A stretch of DNA of 64,000 nt from Leucobacter ruminantium (lineage in GTDB: Bacteria; Actinomycetota; Actinomycetes; Actinomycetales; Microbacteriaceae), in assembly GCF_017565705.1 (NCBI RefSeq), contig NZ_JAGDYL010000013.1:38400-102399 (forward strand), in the 5' to 3' direction. Shown here piece after piece: positions 38,036-46,905 of the stretch (within the stretch, counting starts at the first letter, position 1; each line of letters begins with the position of its first letter). The position numbers and the translations under genes are program-made. The notes under the pieces were generated by a model that was given only the letters and a program-made list of their open reading frames with translations, was not told the DNA's origin and ran no database searches.

Positions 38036-38222
38036 GGGGCATGCAGGGGGCACGAACCCACCTTCGTGGTGGGCGAGGGGTTGCCCGTCGACCGAAATTC
38101 GGATTCGACGTGACCCTGATGTCGTGCCCCAGCGTGCCCCAGAAGGGACGCTGAACGGCCTAGCATCCCCGGAATTCCGCGGATCTAGGTCGATGTGTCC
38201 TTCGAGGGGCACGGAGGGGCAC
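38036..38222. repeat. Repeated GGGGCAC sites next to the integrase (candidate arm sites)
   Basis: Copies lie at 38036-38042 (GGGGCAT), 38047-38053, 38124-38130 and 38134-38140 (inverse), and 38206-38212 and 38216-38222 (direct). Another copy follows the integrase at 39594-39600. Pairs are spaced 10-11 bp apart, one helical turn. Such phased short repeats beside int commonly bind the integrase arm domain or excisionase. The rest of the 363-bp gap (37901-38263) has a small CCACC-type hairpin (38057-38073) and no gene. Confidence 0.55.
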
Positions 38223-38263
38223 GACTGCTCGCGACCGTCGATAGGCGACCAGCGGAGGGCATG

Positions 38264-39574
38264 ATGAGCAGGAAGAAGCAGGAGGGTGCGACTGCGAAAC
38301 GCGAAGCCTGGGGTCGGCTGCGAAAGCTGCCCTCGGGACGGTGGCAGGTCAGGTATCCAGGGCCTGATGGTGACAGCTACACCGCTCGGACGGACGATGA
38401 CAAGCCTCTGACGTTTCTGACGAAGACTGATGCAAGAACTTGGCTCGCCTCCGTGCAGACAAAGATCGCCCGTGGCGAGTGGGTGGCTCCGGCCACCGCC
38501 GCGGCGCAACGACGTGCAGAGGCCGCCGCCGAAGAGGCAAGGCCAATCGGATTCATCGAGTACTCGGAACGCTGGCTTGAGATGGTGCGAACGGAGCCGA
38601 ACCGGAGCGGCAAGATTCGGGCCGTTGGCACCGTCCGCGCCTACAAAGGCAAAGTCACCGGCTATCTCATTCCCGAATTCGGAGATACTCCGCTTCGTGA
38701 GATCGATGTCGCTCGTATTCGGGTGATGACCGATCGGCTGGATCAGATTCCTTCGCCACTCAATCCAAAGTCGAAGTTCAACGGTGTGACCCGGCCGGTC
38801 CTGATCGTGCTCATGATGATCTTGCGTCAGGCGGCCAGAGACGGCCATATCGCAGCAGCGCCGAACATCTCGATCCCGAAGCAGGAGTCGGTACGTCATG
38901 ACGAAGACCATGATCCCGACGAGGACGTGGCAACCCCCGAGCAAGTCGAAGAACTCTACGTGGTGACCCCGGAGTTGTGGGCCATCATGGTGCTGTTCGC
39001 CGCCTGGTGCCAGCTTCGGCGTGCGGAGTGCTTGGGGCTCCAGCGTCGAGACATCGAGTGGCACGATGATGGTAGCGCGACACTGCATGTTCGCAGGCAG
39101 TTGAACGCGAACACCGGCGACTACAGCAGGCTGAAGAGCGACGCAGGCAAGCGTTCGTTGAGCATCCCGAGCATCATGCTCAACAGGCTCAAAGAGCATC
39201 TGCGAGTCAACGTCGCACCAGAAGCGAAAGCACCGGTTATTCCCTCGAACGCACGCGGAAGTCTGCCGCTGTCCAATACGCGGTGGGGCTACATCTGGGC
39301 CGACAGCCGCGAGAAAGTCGAGGGCCTGGCCGACCGCTACCGTTTCCATGACCTGAGGCACACCGGACTGACCATGTTCGCGCAAGAAGGAGCCACGCTT
39401 GCAGAGCTGATGCGCCGCGGAGGTCACGCTGACATCAGGATCGTGCTTCGCTATCAGCACGCCACGTTGGCCCGAGATAGGGAACTCGCCGAACGAATGA
39501 GTGGACGAGTCGAGGCCCGGCTCGCTTCGGCGCGGAAGAAAGCGAAGAAGGCAAGAAAGCGACGAGGACATTAA
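38264..39574 (+). CDS. int: Tyrosine-type site-specific integrase
   Basis: A 436-aa recombinase. It has an N-terminal arm-binding region (residues 15-75), a core-binding domain (about 95-200) and a catalytic domain with Arg252 (CQLRRAECLGL), Lys near 291, His362-x-x-Arg365 (FHDLRHTG), His388 (GGHAD) and the nucleophile Tyr397 (LRYQHAT). The second of two adjacent ATGs (38264) is chosen because GGAGGG lies 4-5 nt upstream. It catalyses integration and excision of the element. Confidence 0.95.
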   Translation: MSRKKQEGATAKREAWGRLRKLPSGRWQVRYPGPDGDSYTARTDDDKPLTFLTKTDARTWLASVQTKIARGEWVAPATAAAQRRAEAAAEEARPIGFIEYSERWLEMVRTEPNRSGKIRAVGTVRAYKGKVTGYLIPEFGDTPLREIDVARIRVMTDRLDQIPSPLNPKSKFNGVTRPVLIVLMMILRQAARDGHIAAAPNISIPKQESVRHDEDHDPDEDVATPEQVEELYVVTPELWAIMVLFAAWCQLRRAECLGLQRRDIEWHDDGSATLHVRRQLNANTGDYSRLKSDAGKRSLSIPSIMLNRLKEHLRVNVAPEAKAPVIPSNARGSLPLSNTRWGYIWADSREKVEGLADRYRFHDLRHTGLTMFAQEGATLAELMRRGGHADIRIVLRYQHATLARDRELAERMSGRVEARLASARKKAKKARKRRGH

Positions 39575-39640
39575 CGACTTCGGAGGGTCGCACGGGGCAC
39601 CTATGAGGTGAATGCACTTCGCTAAAAGAGAGGGACCGCC

Positions 39641-39856
39641 ATGACTACACACGCTCACCCAGAACGGTCGGAGACATCGCGACCAACGCTGGTCCCGCTG
39701 ACCGTCGCCGCAGAAGAATTTGGAGTCTCGGTCAAGACCCTTCGGAGGCGCATCGCCGACGGAACCATCCATGGGTATCGAGTCGGGCGACTGATTCGCG
39801 TCGATCTGGGAGAACTGCGGCAACGACTCATTGTCGAAATGCCGACGGCCCGATAG
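39641..39856 (+). CDS. Excisionase-like helix-turn-helix protein
   Basis: A 71-aa protein with a MerR-like HTH_17 domain: LTVAAEEFGVSVKTLRRRIADGTIHGYRVGRLIRVDLGEL. This is the layout of excisionase-family proteins that bias the integrase toward excision. It lies 66 nt after int, in the same direction, with GAGAGGGA before the ATG. It could also act as a transcription factor for the element. Confidence 0.85.
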   Translation: MTTHAHPERSETSRPTLVPLTVAAEEFGVSVKTLRRRIADGTIHGYRVGRLIRVDLGELRQRLIVEMPTAR

Positions 39857-39866
39857 GTTTCGCCAA

Positions 39867-39899
39867 AGCAGGGCAGGCTGAAACGCCTGCCCTGCTTCT
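39867..39899. terminator. Bidirectional terminator between xis-like and DUF4913 genes
   Basis: AGCAGGGCAGG (39867-39877) pairs perfectly with CCTGCCCTGCT (39886-39896) around an 8-nt loop. TCTT follows on the plus strand and TTGGC on the minus strand. It separates the convergent integration and transfer units. Confidence 0.8.
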
Positions 39900-39940
39900 T
39901 CGTAGCACCAGCCGACGGCAGACAGAAGAAGCACCTATCC

Positions 39941-40585
39941 CTACTCGTTCTCCACTGCCTGCTCTGCCTGTCGCTGGTAGTAGGCGTCTTCCTCGGCTCG
40001 GCGTGCGGCGACGTCGGCCATGACGTAGTGGACGAAGTCGAGGTCACGATCGTCGATTACTTCCTCGATGATCGTGGGGAACGGTTCTTCTCCCGGCCAG
40101 CGCGTTTGCCTGGTAGGCCGATCCCGATCGAGCCGGGTACCTGAGGCTTGGACCCAGTCGCGGAGTCGCCGGCAGGTTTCGGCGAAGTCGCGGTGCCAGA
40201 TGAGTGGCCCGCTGGCGTGCTGTTCTGGGTCGTAGGCGCCGAGCCAGTGCGTGTGCAATGCCGACAGCTCGAGCGTCAACTCAGGGTGGCGATGCCAGAA
40301 CGGCGGTAACACCGAAGGCGTAAGCCCGTAGGTCAAGCGCAGCCAGGACACCCAGGAGTTCAACTCGAGCCAGGCGATTTCGGCCTGATCGCTGCTGAGT
40401 AGATTCCAGTTCACGGGCCGTACGGGACCCTGTTCCCGGCCGCCGGCGTTGACCCCTGCGCCGAGCCGCGGGAACGGGGGGCTTTCGGAGTGTTCGCCTC
40501 TCCCGTTCTGCTGAGCGCCCGCTTCGGACTCATCATCACGTGCAGCGTCCTCGGGTATGGCGTCGATTTCTTCGCTGTTGTTCAT
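39941..40585 (-). CDS. DUF4913-like protein
   Basis: A 214-aa protein common on actinobacterial conjugative elements. An acidic, disordered first third is followed by a Trp-rich region (WLELNSWVSWLRLTYGL, PPFWHRHPELTLELSALHTHWLGAYDP, GPLIWHRDFAETCRRLRDWV) that matches DUF4913. The ATG at 40585 has GAGGTGG upstream; two GTGs at 40594 and 40597 are alternatives. Its role is unknown. It is the most promoter-distal gene of the minus-strand block seen here. Confidence 0.8.
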   Translation of the reverse strand: MNNSEEIDAIPEDAARDDESEAGAQQNGRGEHSESPPFPRLGAGVNAGGREQGPVRPVNWNLLSSDQAEIAWLELNSWVSWLRLTYGLTPSVLPPFWHRHPELTLELSALHTHWLGAYDPEQHASGPLIWHRDFAETCRRLRDWVQASGTRLDRDRPTRQTRWPGEEPFPTIIEEVIDDRDLDFVHYVMADVAARRAEEDAYYQRQAEQAVENE

Positions 40586-40599
40586 CGCGTTCACCACCT

Positions 40600-41058
40600 C
40601 TACCGGCTGAGACTCTCGGACTCGACGGCTGTTGCGGTGGAGGCGGCTGGGGCAAGAACTGCGCGCTCGGCCGTGGCGGCCGAGGGGCGCGCACTCCGGT
40701 CGACCTCGTAGGGGGTGTCGGCGGGATTGTGTCCGATCCTCTTCGCTTCGAAGCGTTCTTTCCCGGTGCGATTGTTGACTCGCACGTGGCCTTGAGCGAT
40801 GAACGCGTCACCTTTCCGGAACTTCTCGTAGGCCAGCTCGGCCGTTTCCCAGTAGGCGACGATGCTGCGGAAGTCCGGCTCGAGGCGCGTCACGCTCCCG
40901 TCGGCTTCGCGACGATGGCGTGGGATGCGGTAGCGGGCGTAGAACTTCGGCACTCCGGCTTCGGTGCGGGTGAGTTCTGGTTCTGTGGCGAAGTAGCCGA
41001 AGACGCATGTGCCGGTTTCGATGCGTTCGATCGGTGCTTGGGGCCGGTTCTCGTTCAT
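40600..41058 (-). CDS. Single-stranded DNA-binding-like protein
   Basis: A 152-aa OB-fold protein. GTCVFGYFATEPELTRTEAGVPKFYARYRIPRH and FRSIVAYWETAELAYEKFRKGDAFIAQGHVRVNN follow the order of SSB strands, including the W-E-T motif. A Pro/Ala/Ser tail lacks the acidic DDDIPF end of housekeeping SSB. The start follows CAGGAGCG. It presumably protects the transferred strand. It lies 14 nt before the DUF4913 start. Confidence 0.82.
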   Translation of the reverse strand: MNENRPQAPIERIETGTCVFGYFATEPELTRTEAGVPKFYARYRIPRHRREADGSVTRLEPDFRSIVAYWETAELAYEKFRKGDAFIAQGHVRVNNRTGKERFEAKRIGHNPADTPYEVDRSARPSAATAERAVLAPAASTATAVESESLSR

Positions 41059-41134
41059 GGCGTTCGCTCCTGTCGGCTTGCACCGTGGCTCGGTGCGTCA
41101 TTCCAGAGGTGCGCCTGTGCGCCCGAGATGGGGT

Positions 41135-44100
41135 TCAGCGTTCGAGGCCGGGTTCGCTGCGCTGCTCGACGGGGAGCGGTGGCACCAGTTGCAGCGCGGG
41201 GCGTCCGTCTCCCGGCGTGGAGCGTGCGCCGCCGACCGGTTGGTAGGCGCGCACCGCCTCTACGGTCAGCTCCGGTCGCGCCTGGCGGAGGCTCTTGGAG
41301 TCGATGCCCGGCTCAGTACGATCAGGGCCTGCGGGGGTTCCGCTTCGCTGCATCGCGGCGAGCTTCTTCTCGACTCGTTCGAGCTCGGCCTCCGACGAGG
41401 AGAGCGCGAGGGTGTGCTTGAAGGGCTGCCCGATCCGTTGCTCGGCCTCTTCCGCGCGTTGCAGGGCATCCGTAAGGTCGTCCTGGGCCTGGGCGAGCAG
41501 CGTGGGCAGGGCGGACATGCGGTTCTCGATGCGTTGGATGAGGCCGACGCCGCCTTCGAGGAACGTGTCTCGGGTGAGTGCGAAGGTGCCGCGAGGGACG
41601 CCGTCGAGGCTGAGCCTCACGAGCAGATCGCCGGCTATCTCTGGAACGAGGGCGCAGGTGATGTCGAAGTCGCCGATGCTGCCGATCTTTCCGAAGTCGC
41701 GGGAGCCGTGCCGAGGGGCATACCGGATGCCCGCCTGATGCGCCCAGGAGGCGAGCGCGTGGCCGGCGTCAGCCCGAGAATCGAAGGGCCTGCCGTTGAG
41801 CACGATGCGGAACCGGTCGCCGCTGGTGTCGACCGCGTGCGGAATCGCGGCCTCGATCCCGGCGACGTCGGCGCGGGCGCGTTCTGCGTCCTCTTGCGCT
41901 TGCTGGCGGGTGTGGATCAGCATCCGTTCGTTGTTGTGATGGGCGCGTTCGAGCCGTCGCAGCCTTGCGACCTCGCTCTGCAGCGTCGAATGCTCGAGCA
42001 GCAGCGGGTTCCCGGTCGAGATGGCCTTGGTCTCCGCGGCGGTGAGCGCGGCAGAGTCGATCTCCTCGATCTCACGCACGTCGAGCCTGCCACGCATGAC
42101 CTGTGCGATGAAGCGCGCCTTCCGCTCGACGCCCTGCCACATGTACGAGTCGAACGAACGCTCCGTGACCAGCCTGACGATCGCGATCTCGTCATTCTGG
42201 TTGCCCTGCCGCAAGATCCGGCCCTCGCGTTGCGCGATGTCCGAGGGCCGCCAGGGACAGTCCAGGTGGTACAGGGCGATGGCGCGGGTCTGCACATTCG
42301 TGCCGACCCCCATGCGCTCGGTCGAACCCAGGAGTACGCCGACATGTCCGGCACGTGCTGCTGCGAAGAGGCGCGCCTTCTCGAGGTCGTTCTTCGCTTC
42401 GTGGATGAAGCGGATCAGCTCAGCTGGCATCCCGCGGTAGACGAGCTGTGTGCGCAGTTCCTCGTACACGTTCCAGCGTTCCCGGTTCGGTGTCGAGAGA
42501 TCGGAGAACACGAGCTGCATCGAGCCCTTCACCGGTGATGGTTCACCGGTTACGGCATCCAGGTACTCCCGGTCTTTGGTGTTCATCCAGGTGCGGAAGA
42601 TGAGGTCGGCGGCGACCTCGACCTTGGTCGGCCCCGAGGGGTCCTCCGGCAGGATCAGGCGCATGTCGAGCGCCGCTTTGCGACCGTCGCCGGTGACGGC
42701 GAGCATGTTGTCCTCGCGCGGGTCGACCAGGCCGTCCCCGATTTTCGCGGCTCGGAGGCCGAGCTGTTCGACGTACTGCAACAGCTCAGCGGTCGGCGGC
42801 ACCGCGCGTGCTTCCGGGGCACGGTTGCCGTCCTCGCGCTGCCGCAGGTCCGGGGTGGGGAGCTTGAGGTCTTCGGCCGTCTTCACATCGGCGAACGTGC
42901 TCCACATTCTGAGCATCTCGGGCACGTTCTGGAACCTCGCGAACCGGGTCTTCAGCCGGAACGACGTCGCGGCGGGCGACATCTCCATCTGCGTGACGGT
43001 CTCACCGAACGTCGCAGCCCAAGCATCGAACGACTCCCCGATGCCGGCCGCCACGAACAAATCAGGGCGCAAATACCTCTGCATGACCCAAGCTTCGGTA
43101 ATACTGTTCGAGATCGGGGTGGCCGTCGCCAGAGTCGCGATCCGCAGCTTGCCCTGAGACCGCAGGTAGTCGAGCTTCATGTGCAAATCGGATGCCCGGT
43201 CGGAGCCTGAGATCGCGGCGTCTCGAATGTTCGACTCGGTGGCGAGGTTCTTGAAGAGGTGCGCCTCGTCCACGATCACGTAGTCGATGCCGGTGTCCTC
43301 GAAGTTCACGCCCGAGTCCCGGGGCTTGTCGGCGATCCGCTTCAGCTTCTCCTCAGCGACGGCGAGCGCTCGCTGCATGCGCTTCACGCTGATCCTCTCC
43401 TCTTGGCCCACTTGCGCGAGTGCTTTGCGGAGCCGGTCGAGCTGCTTGTTGCGGTACTCGCGCTCGGACTCTGGCCGCATGGGCACCCGCTCGAATGCCG
43501 AGTGGGTCATGATGATCGCGTCCCAGTTGTTTGCCGCCGCCCGCGCGACGAACGCGCGACGACGGTCCTTCGTGACGTCCTGACTCGAGGCCGTGAGGAT
43601 CTTCGCGTTCGGGTAGAGCTGCAGCCACTCCCGGCTGAACTGTTCGAGCATGTGATTGGGCACGCTCACCACGGGCTTTGAGACGAGCCCCATGCGGCGC
43701 ATCTCCATCGCCCCGGCCACCATCACGGCGGTCTTCCCGGCGCCGACTTCGTGGAACAGTCCCACTGCGGGCTCGGCGACCATCCGGGCGACCGCGGCGC
43801 GCTGGTGCGGCCGGAACGGGAGCGTGTCCGACTGCCCGGGGAACGTGAGGTAGCCCGCGGCGTCCGAGTAGTCGCGCAGCGCGATGCACGCGAAGCGGCG
43901 GTTGTAGCCGTCGACCAGCACCCGCGCGCGTTCGGGGTCTTCCCACACCCACTCGGCGAAGCGCTCCTGCAATGCCTGCGCTTTCTCCTGCGCAGCCGTC
44001 GTCTCTGTCGCGTTGAGCACCTGCCGCTTCTTGCCCTCTTCGTTCTCCACTTCGTCGTAGACGAGGATCGCTTTCTGCTCCATGAGCGACTGCATGAGGT

Positions 44101-46168
44101 CGGGGGCGACGCGGCGCTGCGTGCCCCACTCGGAGGTGGCGCGGAGGCCGTGCCGCCCACCGCGCACTTCCCACATGCCCGGCACCGGGTTCTCGATCCG
44201 CACATCGGATGCTCCGAGCAGCTCGGAGAGGAACTGGCGGTGATACTCCGCGTTGATCCACACCGCGCCCAGGCGCGGCTTGATGTCCTCGGCGCTGAGC
44301 GGTTCGGGCTTCACCTTCTCCAACGCGGTCACGTTCGCGGCGAAGGCCGGATCCTGTTCTGCGCGCTGCTTCGCGGCATCGATCTTCTCGTAGATGTCAC
44401 CGGAGAGATACGCGGGAGCATGCACCAGCTCATCGGTGATCGGGTCGGTGAACACGAGCCCGTCGAGCGCGGCGCGGGCGTCGGTTTCGTCGGTGCCGAG
44501 GAGGTCGGCGATCAAGGTGAGGTCGATGCCGCCGGTCCGGTCCAGGCTCACGGCGACCGCATCTGACGGGGATTCGACACCTTGGATCTCGGGACGCGGC
44601 ACCACGACCCGCTGGCTCAGGATGGAGGCCGGGTGGGCGATCTGTTCGGTTTCCTCGAAGTTCTCGAGGGCGAGCACGAGCGGACCGAACGGGTCGGTGC
44701 GCAGCAGCCGGATCGGCGTCGGCACGGTGCGCGCGAACCGCGGGGTGCCGTCTTCGTCGGTGCGGCCGGTCGGGCGCAGTTTGAATCTGTTCAGCGGCCC
44801 GTACTGGCCCACGTACTTGCGGTAGTCGCGGTGCAGCCGTTCACGCGCCTGGTCGAGCTCTGGAGTGTCGTCGATGGAGGCGGCTTCCATCGTGAGCAGC
44901 GTCGACGCCCGGTCCCGCAACCGCAGCAGCGCCCGCAACTCCGACGCTGCACTCTTCGGTACGGAGAAGGGGGTGACCGCGCCGCCCGCGACCACCCCGA
45001 ACGAGCCATTCTCGTGGGCGACGATGGATCCGTCCCACTGCTCGGGTGCTGACGGTACGAATGCTGCCCGACGCGCCGTGACCTCGAAGGGTGCTTCGGG
45101 GAGCGTGAGCCCGGCACGGCGTGCCTGGAAGGTGATCTGTTCGAGGGCGTCGCGCAGCTGTTCGGGGACGCGGTCGAGGTCGCCGGTGACGGAGAGGGAG
45201 AGCGCCGAGTAGAGGCCATGCCGCATCCCGATCTCTCCGAGCACGAACTCGGGGTGCTCATCGAAGTACTGGTTCACGTGGAGCGGTTCCCCGTCGAAGG
45301 TGAGACGCGTGGTCGTCTCCCAGGACAGATCCCTCGGCGGCTCGCCCTCGGGGCGGCGGCGGAAGATGAGCAGATCGCTGATGGCCTCGGTGCCCGCGAT
45401 CCGCCGTTGTGCACCGCTGGGCAGCCTAACCGCGCCCACGAGGTCGGCGAGCGCGTTCATGTCACGCCTCGGGCCGGGATTCTTCGCATCCATCGTCCAG
45501 TGACTCGCGAGCACCGCCATCAGGCCGCCCGGGCGTAGGAGCCTGAGCGATTTGATGATGAAGTGGTTGTGGATCCCGTGCCGTGCCGCGTTGTGTACGC
45601 GGTCGTGCAGCACGAGCTTCCCGAACGGCACGTTGCCCACGGCGACATCGAAGAACCCCTCTGGGAAGCGGGTATCGGCGAACGACTCAGTGCGGATGTC
45701 GGTGTGCGGGTAGAGGGCGCGGCTGATCGCGGCAGTTACGGGGTCGAGTTCGATCCCGGTCGCTTCTGCTGTGTCGGGTGCGAGGCCGATGAAGGTTCCC
45801 GATCCGCTGCCGGGTTCGAGCACGGGCCCTCCGGTGAAACCCAGCTCGCCCAGGGCGCGCCACACTTCGCGCACGACGTCGGGATCGGTGTAGTGCGCGT
45901 TCATCGTCGTACGCGCCGCAGCGTGCCACTCCTCCTCGCTCAGCATCTCCCGCAGTTCCGCACGTTCGGACGCCCACTCGGGCCGATCCTCATCGAACAG
46001 TTCGGGGACCGCGCCCCAACTCGACCACTTCGCCAGCTCCTGCTGTTCCGTCGTCGTTGCGGGACGCTGCTCGGCTTCTAAAACGTGCAGGATGCGAATC
46101 GCTGCGACGTTGGCGCGGTAGCGGCTCTTGGCGCCGCTCGGGGGCCGCGCCGCTGCCGCGCCCGGCAC
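41135..46168 (-). CDS. Giant DNA methylase-SNF2 helicase fusion
   Basis: About 1677 aa from the GTG at 46168. Near residue 117 is the SAM motif LEPGSGSGTF and at 179 the N6-adenine methylase motif NVPF. An SNF2 helicase follows: Walker A HEVGAGKTA near residue 805, DEAH near 966, ATATPISNS after it, and the C-terminal motif QREGRILRQGN near 1311. A charged coiled-coil tail ends it. Related methylase-helicases occur on conjugative elements and, as DarB, on phage P1, where they counter restriction. The same frame is open up to 46909, but 46240-46794 codes another protein in a different frame, so the start is uncertain. Confidence 0.88.
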   Translation of the reverse strand: MPGAAAARPPSGAKSRYRANVAAIRILHVLEAEQRPATTTEQQELAKWSSWGAVPELFDEDRPEWASERAELREMLSEEEWHAAARTTMNAHYTDPDVVREVWRALGELGFTGGPVLEPGSGSGTFIGLAPDTAEATGIELDPVTAAISRALYPHTDIRTESFADTRFPEGFFDVAVGNVPFGKLVLHDRVHNAARHGIHNHFIIKSLRLLRPGGLMAVLASHWTMDAKNPGPRRDMNALADLVGAVRLPSGAQRRIAGTEAISDLLIFRRRPEGEPPRDLSWETTTRLTFDGEPLHVNQYFDEHPEFVLGEIGMRHGLYSALSLSVTGDLDRVPEQLRDALEQITFQARRAGLTLPEAPFEVTARRAAFVPSAPEQWDGSIVAHENGSFGVVAGGAVTPFSVPKSAASELRALLRLRDRASTLLTMEAASIDDTPELDQARERLHRDYRKYVGQYGPLNRFKLRPTGRTDEDGTPRFARTVPTPIRLLRTDPFGPLVLALENFEETEQIAHPASILSQRVVVPRPEIQGVESPSDAVAVSLDRTGGIDLTLIADLLGTDETDARAALDGLVFTDPITDELVHAPAYLSGDIYEKIDAAKQRAEQDPAFAANVTALEKVKPEPLSAEDIKPRLGAVWINAEYHRQFLSELLGASDVRIENPVPGMWEVRGGRHGLRATSEWGTQRRVAPDLMQSLMEQKAILVYDEVENEEGKKRQVLNATETTAAQEKAQALQERFAEWVWEDPERARVLVDGYNRRFACIALRDYSDAAGYLTFPGQSDTLPFRPHQRAAVARMVAEPAVGLFHEVGAGKTAVMVAGAMEMRRMGLVSKPVVSVPNHMLEQFSREWLQLYPNAKILTASSQDVTKDRRRAFVARAAANNWDAIIMTHSAFERVPMRPESEREYRNKQLDRLRKALAQVGQEERISVKRMQRALAVAEEKLKRIADKPRDSGVNFEDTGIDYVIVDEAHLFKNLATESNIRDAAISGSDRASDLHMKLDYLRSQGKLRIATLATATPISNSITEAWVMQRYLRPDLFVAAGIGESFDAWAATFGETVTQMEMSPAATSFRLKTRFARFQNVPEMLRMWSTFADVKTAEDLKLPTPDLRQREDGNRAPEARAVPPTAELLQYVEQLGLRAAKIGDGLVDPREDNMLAVTGDGRKAALDMRLILPEDPSGPTKVEVAADLIFRTWMNTKDREYLDAVTGEPSPVKGSMQLVFSDLSTPNRERWNVYEELRTQLVYRGMPAELIRFIHEAKNDLEKARLFAAARAGHVGVLLGSTERMGVGTNVQTRAIALYHLDCPWRPSDIAQREGRILRQGNQNDEIAIVRLVTERSFDSYMWQGVERKARFIAQVMRGRLDVREIEEIDSAALTAAETKAISTGNPLLLEHSTLQSEVARLRRLERAHHNNERMLIHTRQQAQEDAERARADVAGIEAAIPHAVDTSGDRFRIVLNGRPFDSRADAGHALASWAHQAGIRYAPRHGSRDFGKIGSIGDFDITCALVPEIAGDLLVRLSLDGVPRGTFALTRDTFLEGGVGLIQRIENRMSALPTLLAQAQDDLTDALQRAEEAEQRIGQPFKHTLALSSSEAELERVEKKLAAMQRSGTPAGPDRTEPGIDSKSLRQARPELTVEAVRAYQPVGGARSTPGDGRPALQLVPPLPVEQRSEPGLER

Positions 46169-46239
46169 GAACCGGGGCGCATCCGCACGCGCCGCCGGCG
46201 CTCCGTCCGCCTCCGAAGCTGGTACTTCGGAAAGATCTG

Positions 46240-46794
46240 TTACTGGACTTCGCGGAGGAAGCGGAGGTTTGCGGCCTCCGTCATGATCTCCTGATGCTCC
46301 GCCAGGAACTCGTAGGGCTTCTCCGCCGCGAGCAGGCCCTCCAGGAACGGCATCGGGATCGCCCACTCCTTGGCGATCTCTTCGAGCTCCTCGGTCGAGT
46401 ACATCGGGTACCCGTAGTCCTGATACCGGTACGCCAGCTCGGCCAGGCTGTCGTCCATCGGCCGGGTGTCGTCCCACTCCTGCCGGGCTTCGGCCAGGCT
46501 CATCGAGGGATCCTGCACCCATGTGAGCTGGTGCGTCATCGCGACCTCCTCGGCGATCTTCCGGGCCGTCATCATGAGCCCGACCATCTGGAGATAATTG
46601 TCCCTCGCTTCGGGCATCTCCGCCAGTAACACCCGGGTCATTTCCTCTGCCAGCGAGCTGACGTCGCCCTGAATCTCCGCCCCCAGCGCCGAAAAGAACG
46701 TCTCCGGGTCCGGTGTCGAACCCAGCAATGTCTTCATGTGGTTCGGGGCGTACTTCTCCCAGTGCTCCCTGATCCTGGCCGCGTACTTGCTCAT
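46240..46794 (-). CDS. Conserved hypothetical ICE protein (184 aa)
   Basis: A 184-aa acidic, helix-rich protein I recognise only as a type often found on actinobacterial conjugative elements (opening MSKYAARIREHWEKYAPNH). No catalytic motif, signal or membrane helix is seen. The ATG has AGGAG just upstream. Codon composition is normal here, while the overlapping frame of the helicase reads as Gly/Asp/Arg/Pro-rich noise. It ends 71 nt before the proposed helicase start. Confidence 0.75.
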   Translation of the reverse strand: MSKYAARIREHWEKYAPNHMKTLLGSTPDPETFFSALGAEIQGDVSSLAEEMTRVLLAEMPEARDNYLQMVGLMMTARKIAEEVAMTHQLTWVQDPSMSLAEARQEWDDTRPMDDSLAELAYRYQDYGYPMYSTEELEEIAKEWAIPMPFLEGLLAAEKPYEFLAEHQEIMTEAANLRFLREVQ

Positions 46795-46905
46795 CTTCTC
46801 CTGCCCCCTCCTTGGCCGCCTGGACTTGCCGGTCGGCGGCGGGTTCGTCGAGCCCCCAGATGTCCAGCTCGAGCTGATCCGCGGGCGGCTTCCTCCGCCG
46901 CACCA

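Noticed and set aside
37901..38263. tRNA or tmRNA gene as integration target
   Set aside because: No T-loop (GTTCGAA-type) with acceptor pairing was found; the only strong structure is the nrdF terminator.
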